Shown here: in pieces, positions 34,532 through 46,850 of the stretch
How positions within the stretch are numbered: position 1 is the first letter of the stretch
Layout of the letters: each line of letters starts with the position of its first letter
NCBI GenBank assembly: GCA_029851415.1
Contig: CM056743.1
Span: 77,518,186-77,582,185, forward strand
Direction: 5' to 3'
Length of the DNA: 64,000 bases
Origin: Eretmocerus hayati
Lineage: Eukaryota > Arthropoda > Insecta > Hymenoptera > Aphelinidae
Translations under genes and position numbers: made by a program
The notes under the pieces: generated by a model
Told to the model about the DNA's origin: nothing
The model's input: the letters and a program-made list of their open reading frames with translations, nothing else
Database searches by the model: none

Positions 34532-36151
34532 CTGATATAATTTCCCAAAATATCGAGCTTGAACGCAACTCTGAGCATCACCGTAGAGAGTTGCAAGATC
34601 GACATTGGACGATGGAAAGATGTTGAGTGGTGCAAATCCGCTGAAGAACCATGAGTAGCAGTGTAAAATACTTTCCATGCCATCCAAGATCATCTACGTT
34701 TCGATCCGGGACTGTCCAGCAGATGTCTAAGCTAGAAATACGGTGCGAAAATTGCCAGAGAAAGATTCAAGATAAATATTCAGCCTGAAAAAACTGAAGA
34801 ACAATGTCAATCAAGTGGGGGTTGCCGAAGTCTTGGTCGACAAAATATCAGTGTTCAAAACACACAAGTTTACGCAAGAAATCGAGACTTCGGCCATGTT
34901 CCATAATGGATTTTGGGCTTCGGAAAGGAATCATGTGATTAATAACATTATTTCACAGCTCATTGATACATTCCCATACATTTCAAGTCCCAATACATCA
35001 ATTAATTGCGGATTGAGGGACCGAGCCCGTACCTAGGAGTGCAAGCTTAAGGACATGAGCTGACTCAACTGTATGTGAGGCATCATCAGCTCTCAAAGTA
35101 CGTATATACTGGAACATAAAGGTATATCCACATGAAATGTCATAGGTAAACTCAACACCGTATGAAAATTTGGCAGTTGGTTCCGTTGTATACGTCCCCG
35201 ATTCTAAATATCAAATTTCCTTCAGTTCAAAGAGAACGTCGAATTGTTTCATCTCCATGTACTAGTGAGAGGAAATTGATAAGTATCGGGTGGATTTTCG
35301 TATAGTGCGACGATTTGGCTCAATTTCATAATATGGCAACATAACCTATACTGGGAATAAAATTACCTTTCGATCAATACGACTTGATTGTTACGTGCTA
35401 TTGCCGTCAGACCTCACATGGATGACCTTTTTATTGTATCAACCTGTATAAATATTCTCAAAAATTTTTTGGATTATTATAATCCAATCATCAGTGTCAT
35501 TTTGAGCAAAAAGTCGGTAGCTTTCGTGGGAAAATTCTCGTCATGCGATTGTGACTCTATCGAGTATTGAGGCAATTGGAACATCTCGGTTCAATCCATT
35601 CATCCTGTCAGTAATATCAGATCGTCACAACGTTCCCCTGGATTGATGCGATAACAGAATTGGTATAGGTCTGCCGGAAAATCACCATTTTGGTCGTATG
35701 GCCAAACGCATGGCCATATGACCAAAATTTTTTACTCAGCGTAGTACTTGATAGTCATCTTACTTGATAAGAAATGTATATAAATTCACATGCTCTACAA
35801 GGCGATTCACAAGAGGTAATTCCCCATTTCATCGATTTTGACATGAAAAATTAAACAGCCCAAGGGATGTCCCCATGCTCATATAGTGGTATGTGCGAAT
35901 GCCCATGGAATCGTGTGAGAAATACACCCTTCGACCCTGAGGGATCCCATAACAGCGTAGGCTGCACAGGCCAAGTTACAAGCGAGCCGCACGCGCACGC
36001 GCGCTCGTTTCCATTAGGAACTAGGAGTAATTGAGATTCAGAGTCAGATGCATGAATAGAATAATGGAATCCAGAAGTCCCTGTCTCGGAACTCACAGCC
36101 TTGATGACGAAATGAGTCTAGACGTACAGTAGAAGAATGCATTTTTCGTCA
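34532..36151 (+). other. Unique loop of the large inverted repeat, first part
   Basis: No gene recognised. It contains a strong hairpin (35687-35728) and a GCGCACGCGCGCTCG alternating purine-pyrimidine run near 35993. Confidence 0.4.
35687..35728. repeat. Near-perfect hairpin, 18-bp stem
   Basis: ATTTTGGTCGTATGGCCA and TGGCCATATGACCAAAAT pair with one mismatch around a 6-base loop. Confidence 0.8.
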
Positions 36152-36487
36152 TCAATAATAATCTATGTATTCATCATCACTTTCTTCATCAAACTCTTCT
36201 TCACTAGTATCATCGCTATCTAAGTTCTCTTCCCAGTTGTCCACGTCTTCGTCCGAGTTGGATTCAGTGTCATCATCGTTTTGAGTTTCTTTGCAAGAGC
36301 CTCCACCAACAAATGGAAATTCATGAGTTGGATTCTCGTCAGCATATTCGATGTCATCTATATCTACGTCTGATCGTGATTGGATGAGTGACTTCATTTC
36401 GTCGGTTAAAGGACACTTTTTGTGTTCCTTGACATTTCTCTTCAGGCTCTTACTAGGATCCGAATTCAAGAGTAAGCGATGAAACAC
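36152..36487 (-). CDS. Uncharacterised acidic protein or C-terminal exon
   Basis: A 111-codon frame with a basic N-terminal third (SLKRNVKEHKKCPLTDEMK) and a strongly acidic C-terminal half (Asp/Glu/Ser-rich, ending DEYIDYY). No family recognised. Acidic tails of this kind end many transposase and chromatin proteins, so it may be the last exon of a larger gene; the sequence upstream on the minus strand holds a Tigger-like terminal repeat and no obvious further coding exon. Long acidic runs also arise from simple repeats, which limits confidence. Confidence 0.3.
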   Translation of the reverse strand: MFHRLLLNSDPSKSLKRNVKEHKKCPLTDEMKSLIQSRSDVDIDDIEYADENPTHEFPFVGGGSCKETQNDDDTESNSDEDVDNWEENLDSDDTSEEEFDEESDDEYIDYY

Positions 36488-36518
36488 ATCCGCATCAGTT
36501 AAGACCCTAGGGATGATA

Positions 36519-36740
36519 CAGTAGAATTTGGTTATAACGAGAACTCGGCTATAACGAGCAAATTTTCAAGATTTGTTTGGTTTCGATATTAAGTAAATGG
36601 AATCACCCTCGGTTATAACGAGCTCGGTCATAGCGAGACATCGATTATATCGATCAAAAATTTGCCAAAATTCGGATTTGCACATCTGCTATAGCGAGCA
36701 GATACGATTCCAACACTACGCGATGGTGAATTTGAGAGCT
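36519..36740 (+). mobile_element. Orphan Tigger/pogo-type terminal repeat
   Basis: After a TA at 36517-36518 the sequence begins CAGTAGAATTTGGTTATAAC and repeats GGTTATAACGAG-like words (ACTCGGCTATAACGAG, CTCGGTTATAACGAGC, CTCGGTCATAGCGAGA). This is the typical terminal repeat of Tigger/pogo elements of the Tc1/mariner group. No matching opposite end is seen to the right before the inverted-repeat arm starts, so the element is truncated. Confidence 0.65.
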
Positions 36741-36831
36741 TGGCACTAATTGTGAAGATGTGGAAATTTTGTTGAGTGCTCGTAGACCGTATTTCAAATT
36801 GTTTTGGAGTGGCAGAAGAACCACTTTGCCC

Positions 36832-39800
36832 TGGCCCATTCGAATGATTCTTGGGGTGGCAGTAGGACTGTCTCCGACTTATAATCCATTATTCGAGATT
36901 GATACGCACCATCCACCGTTTTTCCTTTGCTCAGACTCGATCCAGAGCTGATTGCAGTGGTTCTCAGACACGGGGTTAGGCTTGAAATATTGCCTATTAT
37001 CTCCTGCATGTAGTCCAAGTATTTGTAGATCGGCAGTATATTCTTTCTCCACCTAGAAATCATCATTCCTTGAATAATCTGCATTACTCGACAGCTTTTC
37101 CTGAACGAATGTTGTTCCCAAATTTCCTTGCGGCAATTCCTGGCATATGGATTAAGGTCAAAATTCAGTTCAATACTGGACAGATTCACTCCAAGTTTTT
37201 TCGAAGCGGCAGCATATCGATTCCCGAGCTAAAATCGGTTATATTTGATTCATGTTGGTACTGGAGATACGCTTCTGACAGGGAAATCGGATCAGAATCG
37301 ATGTCAAACTCAACCACGGCTGTTTTCAGAGTCGTGTTTGGGCTCGGAATCCGGAGGATTTGAAGTTTAATACATGAAACAGGTTCTTGGGGTGGCAGCA
37401 GGACTGTCTCCGACTTATATGAAACATTATTCGCGACTGATACGCGCCTTTCATTGCTTTTTCGTTGCTCAGACTCAACCCAGAGCTGATTGCAGTGATT
37501 CTCAGACACGGGGTTGGGCTTGAAATATTGCCTAACATCTTCCGCATGTACTGCAAGTTTTTTTTGATCGGCAGTATAATTTTTTTCCACTGAAAAATCA
37601 CCATTCCTTAAATAATCTGCATTACTGAACAGCTTTTTCTGGACGAATATCGTTCTCAAATCTCTCGGCAGTAATTTCTCGACATCGGATTAGGCTCTAA
37701 ATTCTGATCAGCACTTGAGGAATTCAATCAAAGCTTGTTCGATTCGGCAGCATATCGATTCCCGAGCTAAAATCGGTTATATTTGATTCATGTTGGTACT
37801 GGAGATACGCTTCTGACAGGGAAATCGGATCAGAATCGATGTCAAACTCAACCACGGCTGTTTTCAGAGTCGTGTTTGGGCTCGGAATCCGGAGGATTTG
37901 AAGTTTAATACATGAAACAGGTTCTTGGGGTGGCAGCAGGACTGTCTCCGACTTATATGAAACATTATTCGCGACTGATACGCGCCTTTCATTGCTTTTT
38001 CGTTGCTCAGACTCAACCCAGAGCTGATTGCAGTGATTCTCAGACACGGGGTTGGGCTTGAAATATTGCCTAACATCTTCCGCATGTACTGCAAGTTTTT
38101 TTTGATCGGCAGTATAATTTTTTTCCACTGAAAAATCACCATTCCTTAAATAATCTGCATTACTGAACAGCTTTTTCTGGACGAATATCGTTCTCAAATC
38201 TCTCGGCAGTAATTTCTCGACATCGGATTAGGCTCTAAATTCTGATCAGCACTTGAGGAATTCAATCAAAGCTTGTTCGATTCGGCAGCATATCAAAATC
38301 CGAGCTGAAATCGGTCACTCTTGATCGAAACCTGTGCTAATGAGACTTTCCTGACTCGGAAGAGATCGAATTCGATTTCAAACTCGTCCACGGAAATTTT
38401 CAAAGCCGTGCTTGGGCTCAAAATCCTGGTGAGTGATGGTAAAATGCACGAGAAAGCTTCTTCTGGTAGCAACAGAGAGGTTTCCGATCTAGAAACCACT
38501 ATTTTCGACGAATACGCAGCGCTCGTCACTTTTCCTCGCTCTGGAATCGGCCTCAGAACCAATTGCGGTGACTCTCTGACCTGAGCTTTGGCTCAAAATA
38601 TTGTTTCGCATCCCTAGAATGTACCCCGAGTCATTGTAGATCGGCAGTATATTTATTCGTCACCTAGAACTCACCGTTTCTTGAATAATCTGCACTGTTC
38701 TGCAGCTTTTTCTTGACGAATATCGATCTGGAATTCTTCTACGGCAATTTCTAGACTTGAGATTGGGCTCAAAATTCTATTAAATGTTCTATGATCCCAC
38801 TCGAGATGTTCCTGACCTGGCAGCATATCGAATTCTGTGGTAAAATCGACCATTCTCGGATGACTGCCATATCTCAACAGACATTTTAGCCGCAAAATAG
38901 ATCAGAATCGATCTCAAATCCTCCCTCAGCAATTTTCAGAACTGTGTTTCGGCTCAAAATTCTGTAAATTTATGGGAGAATGTGTTGAAACGGGTTCTGA
39001 GTCGGCAGTAGGATTAGATTCGACCCAGAATTCACTATTCCCGACTAATGATCAAGGCTCGTCAACTTTTCTCGGCTCAGAATCGACCTCAGAGCTGATT
39101 GCGTTGGATCCCGTACATGAGGATGAACTTAAAATACTGCTTCCCACTCTCAAAAAGTACCCAGACAATTCCCAGACCTGAGACCAGGCTAAAAATTATG
39201 TTTGATGCTCTAGAAATACACCCAAAGCCTTTTTCATCTGGCAGCATATCGCATTTTGAGCTAAAATCGACCATCTCGAATGTCCCTTCAGATCTGAAGA
39301 GACAATCCCGCCACAAAATAAATCTGAACCGATCTCAAAATTCCCCGCAGCAATTCTTTGAGCTGTGCTCAGACTCAAAATTCTGAGAATCGATGGAGGA
39401 ATGTTTTGAAAAGAGTTGAGAGTTGGCAGTAGAATCATTTTCGACTCAGAATCCAGTATAATCGACTAATTCGCAGCATTTATCATCTCTTCTCAGCTCA
39501 GAATCGACCTCAGAGCTGATTGCGGTGATTCTCAGACTTGGGGTTGAGTTTAAAATACTGCCATCTACCTCTAGAAGGTACTCCAAGTGATTGCGGATCG
39601 GCAGTAGAACTACTGACTCGCCACGCGTGAGTTTCATTCCGGCGAAATATCGATCTTCAACCCCATTTCGCGTTCAACACCCCCCCCCCCCACCCCTGCC
39701 CCCTTTGTCTGAGACAAAATCAGATTAGCACATCTCCTAGCCCTGTCAATTACGAAGAGAATGCCGTTTGGCTCATCCCGATAGCTTGAAACAAATTTTG

Positions 39801-39842
39801 AAGCGATTTTTGGCCAGAGTTGGAATGTGACGACTATAGTGC
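36832..39842 (-). repeat. Right arm of the 7.8-kb inverted repeat
   Basis: Reverse copy of 32012-34531, longer because of an internal tandem duplication: 37200-37737 recurs at 37738-38275 with almost no change (period 538). It lacks about 120 bases present in the left arm near 32690-32810. Its outer end contains the reversed last codons of the hAT fragment and a C-rich run at 39681-39700 matching the G run at 32158-32173. Confidence 0.9.
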
Positions 39843-40824
39843 GGCGGTGGCGCGGAGACCGACGTAACACAGACAGCGACGATCATGACGCAGAGGATGT
39901 CCTTGATGGCTTAGGAGATCCTGAAGGTGAACCTGAATAAGGCGAATAGCAGGTGGGTGAACCTCACTTGAGTATGTCCGGGTCAAATTCAAACGGTTCC
40001 AGGACCCACATTCTTGAAACTCCTATACCTTTCAATTTCGGGTTGCGTGATGAAAGTATGACATTTCCCATAGTTGCTATGTCCAAAGGAATTTACCTGT
40101 CCCGAACAAGCCAACGATGGTGATTTGAACGAAAAATCAAAAAATGACACTATCTCGATGTGATTTGCTCTTGAATTAGGATTGCCTCGACCAATCTGTT
40201 CTCCTCGAAAAGTTTCCGGAAGATGCCTGAGAAACCTTTCGATTGATGACCGTTGAAACCTCTCTGAGCTGCTTTTCGACCAGCTGAAAACTCAAGTACT
40301 CCAAAATCCCGGTTTGGCTTAAGCTGTTTTGGCGTACATTTTTCGTCAATGTTACCCGATTCATATGGTGGAAAAGTACCTGCATGAATATTTTCAACCA
40401 TATCCTTACTCCTGGAGCATTTTCGAGGCTTGCAAGTGCGCACCCAAATCTCAGAACCCGGATTATTATCTCCTGCTCGTGCACTACTCTATTAGCCCTT
40501 GAATTCATTCTCAATCGATAGTTGGTAAAATTTCCATCGATAGAAGCTATCGTTGGAGTCAATTTGATGCAGCAGAACCGGAGATACAGCTATTAAGATA
40601 GGAAGGAAAGTGTTGGGTATTCAATCCGTGGATGCAGGAAAAGATCGGTGGTATTGACTGCCGGCTGGAGCCTGTGATTCTACTGTGCTCCTACTCTATC
40701 AGATAGACTTCAGCATGGGTTGATTCGGAAGGAAATTGGACCAACCCCCAATCGAACTTAGTTTTGTAGCACAAAAATCATGCACCTCAGCAAGGAATCA
40801 AAATAATTAAAGAGCTTCAAGGAA

Positions 40825-40852
40825 AAAGGGCGTAATGGCGATTACGCCCTTT
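40825..40852. repeat. Perfect 12-bp hairpin
   Basis: AAAGGGCGTAAT and ATTACGCCCTTT pair around a 4-base GGCG loop. Related GCGCCCTTTT and GGGCGTGA words recur across 40825-42790. Confidence 0.8.
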
Positions 40853-42687
40853 CGCTTTTTGAGCCCTCTGAGGTGTATTCTAACCACCCATGAAAACCGT
40901 TTTGGAAAAAGTGTTTACGAACCTCGAAATCTTGGAAAGGGCTAGAATGCTATTCCGACCTTTCTGCGATTTGGGCAGAGTAAAGGCGTTTCCGCCCTTT
41001 CATCTATGACATTGAGTGAGTTGCGCCCTTTTGCTGGTAAATATATGGAAGTCACGCCTTATTCCCGAATTCTCATTTTGACTTGCTTTCGCCTGGCAGT
41101 GAATCGAACCGCTCGAAATAGCTGGTATCATGAGTTTATAATTATATATCCAACGGATATCGTAAGGTCGGAAATCACTTGGATCTTATTTACCAGAGCG
41201 CGTTGAGTAACATCGAGTTTAACTCCCAATTTTCCACCAATCCAAAACCATATTCAATCTCGAAAGTGTTTGGTGGCCCGATCAGTTATTAGACATGGAC
41301 GCCCCAATCGAACGCCACGCTTCGTCGTGAGAGATCAACGGAGAATGATCGCAGAAGTTTCACGATTATCAGACCAAGGAGTTATTTTGAACGCAAATTT
41401 CATCTAATCGTGTTGCCAGCACACGCGCTACTGTCCACGTCCCTGGGACTGTTTTTATCTGATGCCTAGTCTAATTCGATCAGAATGTTCCTTATCAAAA
41501 TGGATCCGGAACAGTTGCAGTGAAGGAGGAGTAGGAAATATGAGTCAATATATTCAAACGAATTTCAATGCTCGAAACCGCGTTGGTGACCAAAAAATTA
41601 GCAAAACTACAGAGAATTGAGCCATGATTCGTTGCACGTGAATTTTCTGCGCATATTCGTAGAAGAATCAGTTTCTTATCGATGACCGATTCAATTCCCT
41701 TGAGAATCACCACCTACTGGGCTCAATGTGATGAAATGGGACCAGAAACGTACGCGTCTGAATCTTGAAGGGTTTTTTGAGCTAGCTAGAACTCTCCGGT
41801 CCTACAACAAGGAAATCAATTTTTCGTTCAACAGCTGCGACCCCAGTCCAGCTGCTCCGGATCAACTTTGACAAAAGATGTTCTACGCGAAAAGCAATCC
41901 AGCAATCGATCAAAAGTAGTTCGAAAGACGTCGAAAAAGTCGCATGTGCTATTACCTAAGTATTTACGTAATAAGGATCTTCCGCCAATCGATGCTAATC
42001 ACCGATACGGAATTCGCTCTCTAAATGAGTTTTTACTCATATTTGAACATTAATCATTCTAGATCATACTGGGTAGAGTCATCCTCGATTGAGTCCATCT
42101 GATAAGTACAATGGGATGCGCAGTTCTATGTGAGAGAATTTTGTAAAGAGAAAACGTTTTCCTCGAGTTCCTCGAGATTTGTTTGGGGATGCAAAAAGCC
42201 CCCGGATGCTCGAAAAATACGGGTAGAAGCTAAAAGGATACATATATGCGGTTCATCATCATGAAGTTTGTATTATAAGGATACAGGAATAAAATTTCCA
42301 ATTTGTAAGTATTCCAGCCCGGGGGTGTTTTGAAGAGATGTTAAGGGTTTCCACTACAAGCAAAGCGATAGGTTCCCGAGTCACTTCTCAAATGCTGTTT
42401 TTGAAATCAGAATCGCTCAAGGCAGTTCAACTTTGGTGAAACTTATGGGAAAGCTCTATTCTGAACAGTGAGTTTATAAGCGAGGTAACTGTGGGGAAAC
42501 TCTTTTTCAATACACGAAAATGAAAAAAATAGCTTGAGAACTTTTGAATCTTAACTTCCATGAACTATATCACTATTTACCAAAAAGGTCGTAATTGCAC
42601 ATTTGGAAGGATTCAAAAGAGCGTGACTACTCCTATCAGTCCTCGGAAATATGGGTAAAGGGCGTGACCACAGGAGAATAAATGTAA

Positions 42688-42713
42688 GAGCGCGTAAACG
42701 TCATTACGCGCTC
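42688..42713. repeat. Perfect 10-bp hairpin
   Basis: GAGCGCGTAA and TTACGCGCTC pair around ACGTCA. It resembles the hairpin at 40825 and lies in an inverted, diverged context. Confidence 0.75.
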
Positions 42714-45483
42714 GTTACTTCTACGGTTTTTTCCCGAAAACATCTAAAAAGGGCTCGAGCAACATGTTAAAATTCTGAAAGGGCGTGAGCCACTGAGTGA
42801 CCAAATCCAAAAAGGCATCATCATACGGGTAAAACCGCCATTTTACACGTATCTGTGGCAAAACAATTTCTTCGTACCGACAAAACGCAAGAATTATCGT
42901 GTTTTGATACCACGTGCTGGGGGGAAATAGTATAGTAATAAAAAATAATGAAAAATTGATGCGGAAACTCTCAGAATTTGACATGGACGTAAATACCCTG
43001 TTAAGAATCGGAATGAAGTTATTCCACATTTGGAAACACGGTTTTCTTGTCCATCAGCATGTTGAATCTATACCTTCCACCGAATCCATTCTCGCATCTT
43101 CATCGTGTTTTCTATGTGGAGTAATATTCTCAAGGAATACTTGGGACTTACCTCGAAAGAAGAAGATGAATGTCTTCAGTCCACTGAGACTGTCGACAAA
43201 GTACACGTTCTCTATGTATCAAAATTTAATTTGTCCAATTCAAAATGGGAACTATTCGTGTCCCGCTTCGATGTACAAATATGGAGATTACCAAATTTGT
43301 TTCAACGAGTTGGGTAAAATGTAGCCTCGGTGTATAGCCACCGACTATAAACCAGTTATTCCGAAGACATGAAAACAAGAGGTGACCTATCCTCATAGGT
43401 GATGAATCAAGTAAAATATGGACGTTTTATTTTGAGGTTAATACAAATTTTCCATTGGTGGCGTAGAATATACATTGTTCAGATTTTACTCGCTGATAAG
43501 GAGGTGAACCAACGCAAAGAGTATTGATACAGTGACAGTGACGGATACCGGATGGGACGCGGAGCATGAACAGAGCCACGCCACGGTTATGAAGCGGAAA
43601 GGGCAGTTTTGTGATTATGAATTCCCTGTGGCGATTTGGCTGCGAATTTGACTTGCAGAATGACCCTCGATACAAGAGTATTTGCCGCACTGATCGAAGG
43701 TGTTACCATTTCTTGTATCATTTGCAACACAAAAGAGTCTCATTTTAGAGTAAGGATTAAAATGTGTACAAAGAACAGTAGATCGTTCTGTAAATGTTAG
43801 TTGTAGAGTATGATGGACACTTGTAAATATGTGTAACAAGTACCACTCGGTACCATCTGATTTCACCCGTAGTATTCAAATTGCATGAATGAAGGATTCA
43901 CAAAAATATATGACCGAAGTATATTGTCATGTGTTTAAGTGGCGACGTGATATCATGATCGCCGAGGATGAATCTATACCTGCTTCTCCCTGTGTCAACT
44001 GTCGAAGTGATGAGCAATGACTGAAAAATTGAGTATGAAGAAAATTCCACAAATACATTTCTTCCCCAAGTTCCGGGATCGCTTAAGATAGTACAATTCT
44101 AAGTAATGGAGAAATTTTGAACGTGTCACGAAAGTATCGAGCTTGAGAAATTTTTGACTAGCAAAAAATCGCTGGGCTGTGATTCATTCCAATAAGTATG
44201 AGCTCATCCCAAGTGAACAATTGCATCGTCCTATTCAGGACCTGCACACATGTTCTCTGCATCATATTGCTGATGATCGCGAAAATTGCACGAGATCTAT
44301 AATGTGTGGGAGATTGTGCGAGCTTTTATTACATTGCTCATATTGGATGTGAGAAGAGTATGTACTTTTTCACACCCTTCATCCGATTTGATATATAAGA
44401 ATTCCTATAGTACATATCTATTTTATGGTTTTGCGCCCAAGTGTCTCAATGTACAATGATGTACCTCCGGTACTGATCTTTTTCCATTGATCATGTAACA
44501 AGTGAGCGTGTTAAATTTCCTGTTGGAGCGTATAATTTCAATCCCAAATCTTGGTGTTGAGATACGTCAATGAGTGTTTTCAATGAATATTGAGCCAATT
44601 TTCACGGGAAATCGGGAACGCCACACACTGTGCTCGACGAATGTGGACCGTTATACAGAGGCGAACAATGGAGAACGATTGCAGAATCGAGAAAAGAATT
44701 CAAATGTTACACAGCACGGGAGTTCACTTATGAAATCGTGATCTATTTACAGAATGTTGTAAGGAGTGAACAAAGTTTATTTGAAACAGTGCGTGAATGA
44801 TCAAAGACTTGAAGTCGTGTCAATCTTTACACCGTTTCATCTGTGACGATGTATTTAAAATTGTAATAACAACTTGAGAGTACATAATAAGAAGTGGACT
44901 CGAACTAGTACCTCAAAGACGAATGGAGAGTGTCAAATAGACTTTGAAATTCAGAAGAAATTAAAATTCTTGAATATATTTGTGGAAGTAATGCATCAAA
45001 TTGACCGAGATGAAAGTAAGGAGTGTAATAGTTATTGTAAATGACTTTTCAAGTTGATGAAAAGAACGTAGTTGGAATTATTTTTGTATATAATTGAAAG
45101 TTTTCTTGCTCATCCAATTCCAAAATATTAATGACATGATTGATTCGTGTATCGAATTTAGATAATTGCCCCTTATGATATTACTGAAGTACCGAATCAA
45201 CGATTGGATATTTTACAAATTTTGAGTGGAAAAGCCAAAAAATGACTGTAACTTGGCACCTTGTTCGATTGTCCAGATGCAATCCTTTCCCTTGATTAGT
45301 GAATTTTGCTAACTCCCGCGCTTTCGAATGCCGACGCTTTTATGTGAAATTATAATTTTATATTCGAACCTGAATTGTCTAATCAACCCTGTCATCGCAA
45401 CAAAAGTATTGCATGTAGAATAACGTGTAGATATATTTTTTGATAATCGTTTACGATGAATAGAGTTCAACTTCATGTACTAG

Positions 45484-46600
45484 TCATATTTTACTACTTG
45501 ATCGATTCTTGGAATTATTTTGGCTAGCGCGACGCAGGGATGCAATAATTTGGTTTTTGCTTTTGCCCAATTTTGTTGGGAAATTCTGCGTATGCCACTT
45601 CCAACACGAGTTGATTGCTGATTCGGACTCAAAGGGAGTGTTTTTCTCACAGAATAACATCTGGTGAGAATCTGAAAGATACCCATCCGAACACTCGTTC
45701 CGCTCGTCTGAGAAATACCCATCCAAACACTCGAGCACTTGTTCGGCTCCGATCACTTTTTGCTGGTCCCGGATTCTCATTCGCTCTGCGACGAGCAAGT
45801 GGATGGGTGGCATCGCCGCCAACACGCAAGCTCCGTCTCTTGACACGGTGCGGTAGGCACGAATGCTCCTCAGAGCCGCCCTCCGGTGGTCAGGTCCCGT
45901 CCTCTTCTTGATGACGGCCTTCTCTACTCTCTCCTTCCACACAGGTGCATCGTAGAGCATGACGGAAGCGCTCATGGTGTTGAGCAGTTTGCGCCTCTTC
46001 TGTTTCGGTCCTCCGATGTTCGGCATCAGCTTCTGAAGCGCCGCACCGACCCTGCTCGCCTTCTGGGCGGCATCCTGGATAAGCTTCTTGAATCACCACT
46101 TGTCGTCAAGCCATACGCCGAGGTATTTCTGTCTTGCGTGGGATCTCTTGCCCGTTGATGTAACGACAGGGGGAGTGAAACTCCTCAACAGCAAGCTCCA
46201 GGAGCCTGCTGATCATCCACTCGTAGACTCGGGACAGCGCCTCGTTTACGCGTCTACCCAAGAGTTCCTCGTTGTTGGCCCAGACTATGAGTCCCGCATC
46301 GTCCGCAAGAGCCACTATCATCACTCTTTTTGGCTAGACAGTAAACTGTCGTACTGGGTGTTCCAGTTGAACGGACCGGGAACCGATCCGTGTCCAATTC
46401 CGGTGGACAGTTTCCGGATCTCTTGTCCCTCGTCGGTGTCGTACAAGAGGGTCCTGTTCCGCAGATAGTTACTCGTGACGGCTAGTAGATAGGGGGGCAC
46501 TTTACCTGCTTGGGATCGATAGACTCGCTTCCAGCTCGCGCAGTTGAACGCGTTTTTTATGTCCAACACAATGATGGTGTTACGACCGAACCTGATGGGT
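45484..46600 (-). mobile_element. Degenerate R1-clade retrotransposon fragment
   Basis: Several minus-strand frames carry successive pieces of an R1-type ORF2: a reverse-transcriptase piece (LDIKNAFNCASWKRV, KVPPYLLAV, LRNRTLLYDT, GSVPGPFNWN) at 46321-46569, a middle piece (DDAGLIVWANNEELLGRRVN, where the usual YADD-type motif reads LADDAGLIV) at 46106-46324, and the post-RT region (NTMSASVMLYDAPVWKERV, AYRTVSRDGACVLAAMPP) at 45484-46026. Frame breaks separate them, so this is a dead copy. GYFSDERNECSDGYLSD reflects a small internal duplication near 45665-45740. Confidence 0.85.
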
Positions 46601-46734
46601 CCGGGTAACAGATATATTTATGTAGAGTGTGAATTCTTGGAACATAGAAGGGCGGTCTGCCCAGTTGCAGTCACCTTGTTCAAGAATACCTATTTTCCCG
46701 GGGCTCGGGTACATTATAATACCCTTTTGATGGT

Positions 46735-46740
<6 letters not shown>

Positions 46741-46771
<31 letters not shown>
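46741..46771 (+). repeat. (TA)n microsatellite
   Basis: About 15 TA dinucleotides, just upstream of the reverse-transcriptase element; another CT-rich stretch (46800-46850) directly precedes the coding part. Confidence 0.95.
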
Positions 46772-46772
<1 letters not shown>

Positions 46773-46850
46773 TAATAGATACCCCAAGGTACCAAAAAGA
46801 AAACCAATCTACAATCTACAATCTCTCTACAATCTCTCTCTCTCTCAACC

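Larger units (their letters stand above)
39843..45483 (+). other. 5.6-kb stretch with no recognised gene
   Basis: Both strands were read. Frames such as 40176-40562, 42721-43029 and 43615-43866 (minus) and 42914-43324 (plus) have no domain I recognise; 43615-43866 is cysteine-containing but lacks a signal peptide. Two GGGCG-type hairpins lie at 40825-40852 and 42688-42713. Confidence 0.4.

Noticed and set aside
37186..38197. Two identical 157-codon frames
   Set aside because: Products of the 538-bp tandem duplication inside the inverted-repeat arm.
43427..43866. Two Cys-containing minus-strand frames resembling a small secreted protein
   Set aside because: No signal peptide and the frames do not join at plausible splice sites.
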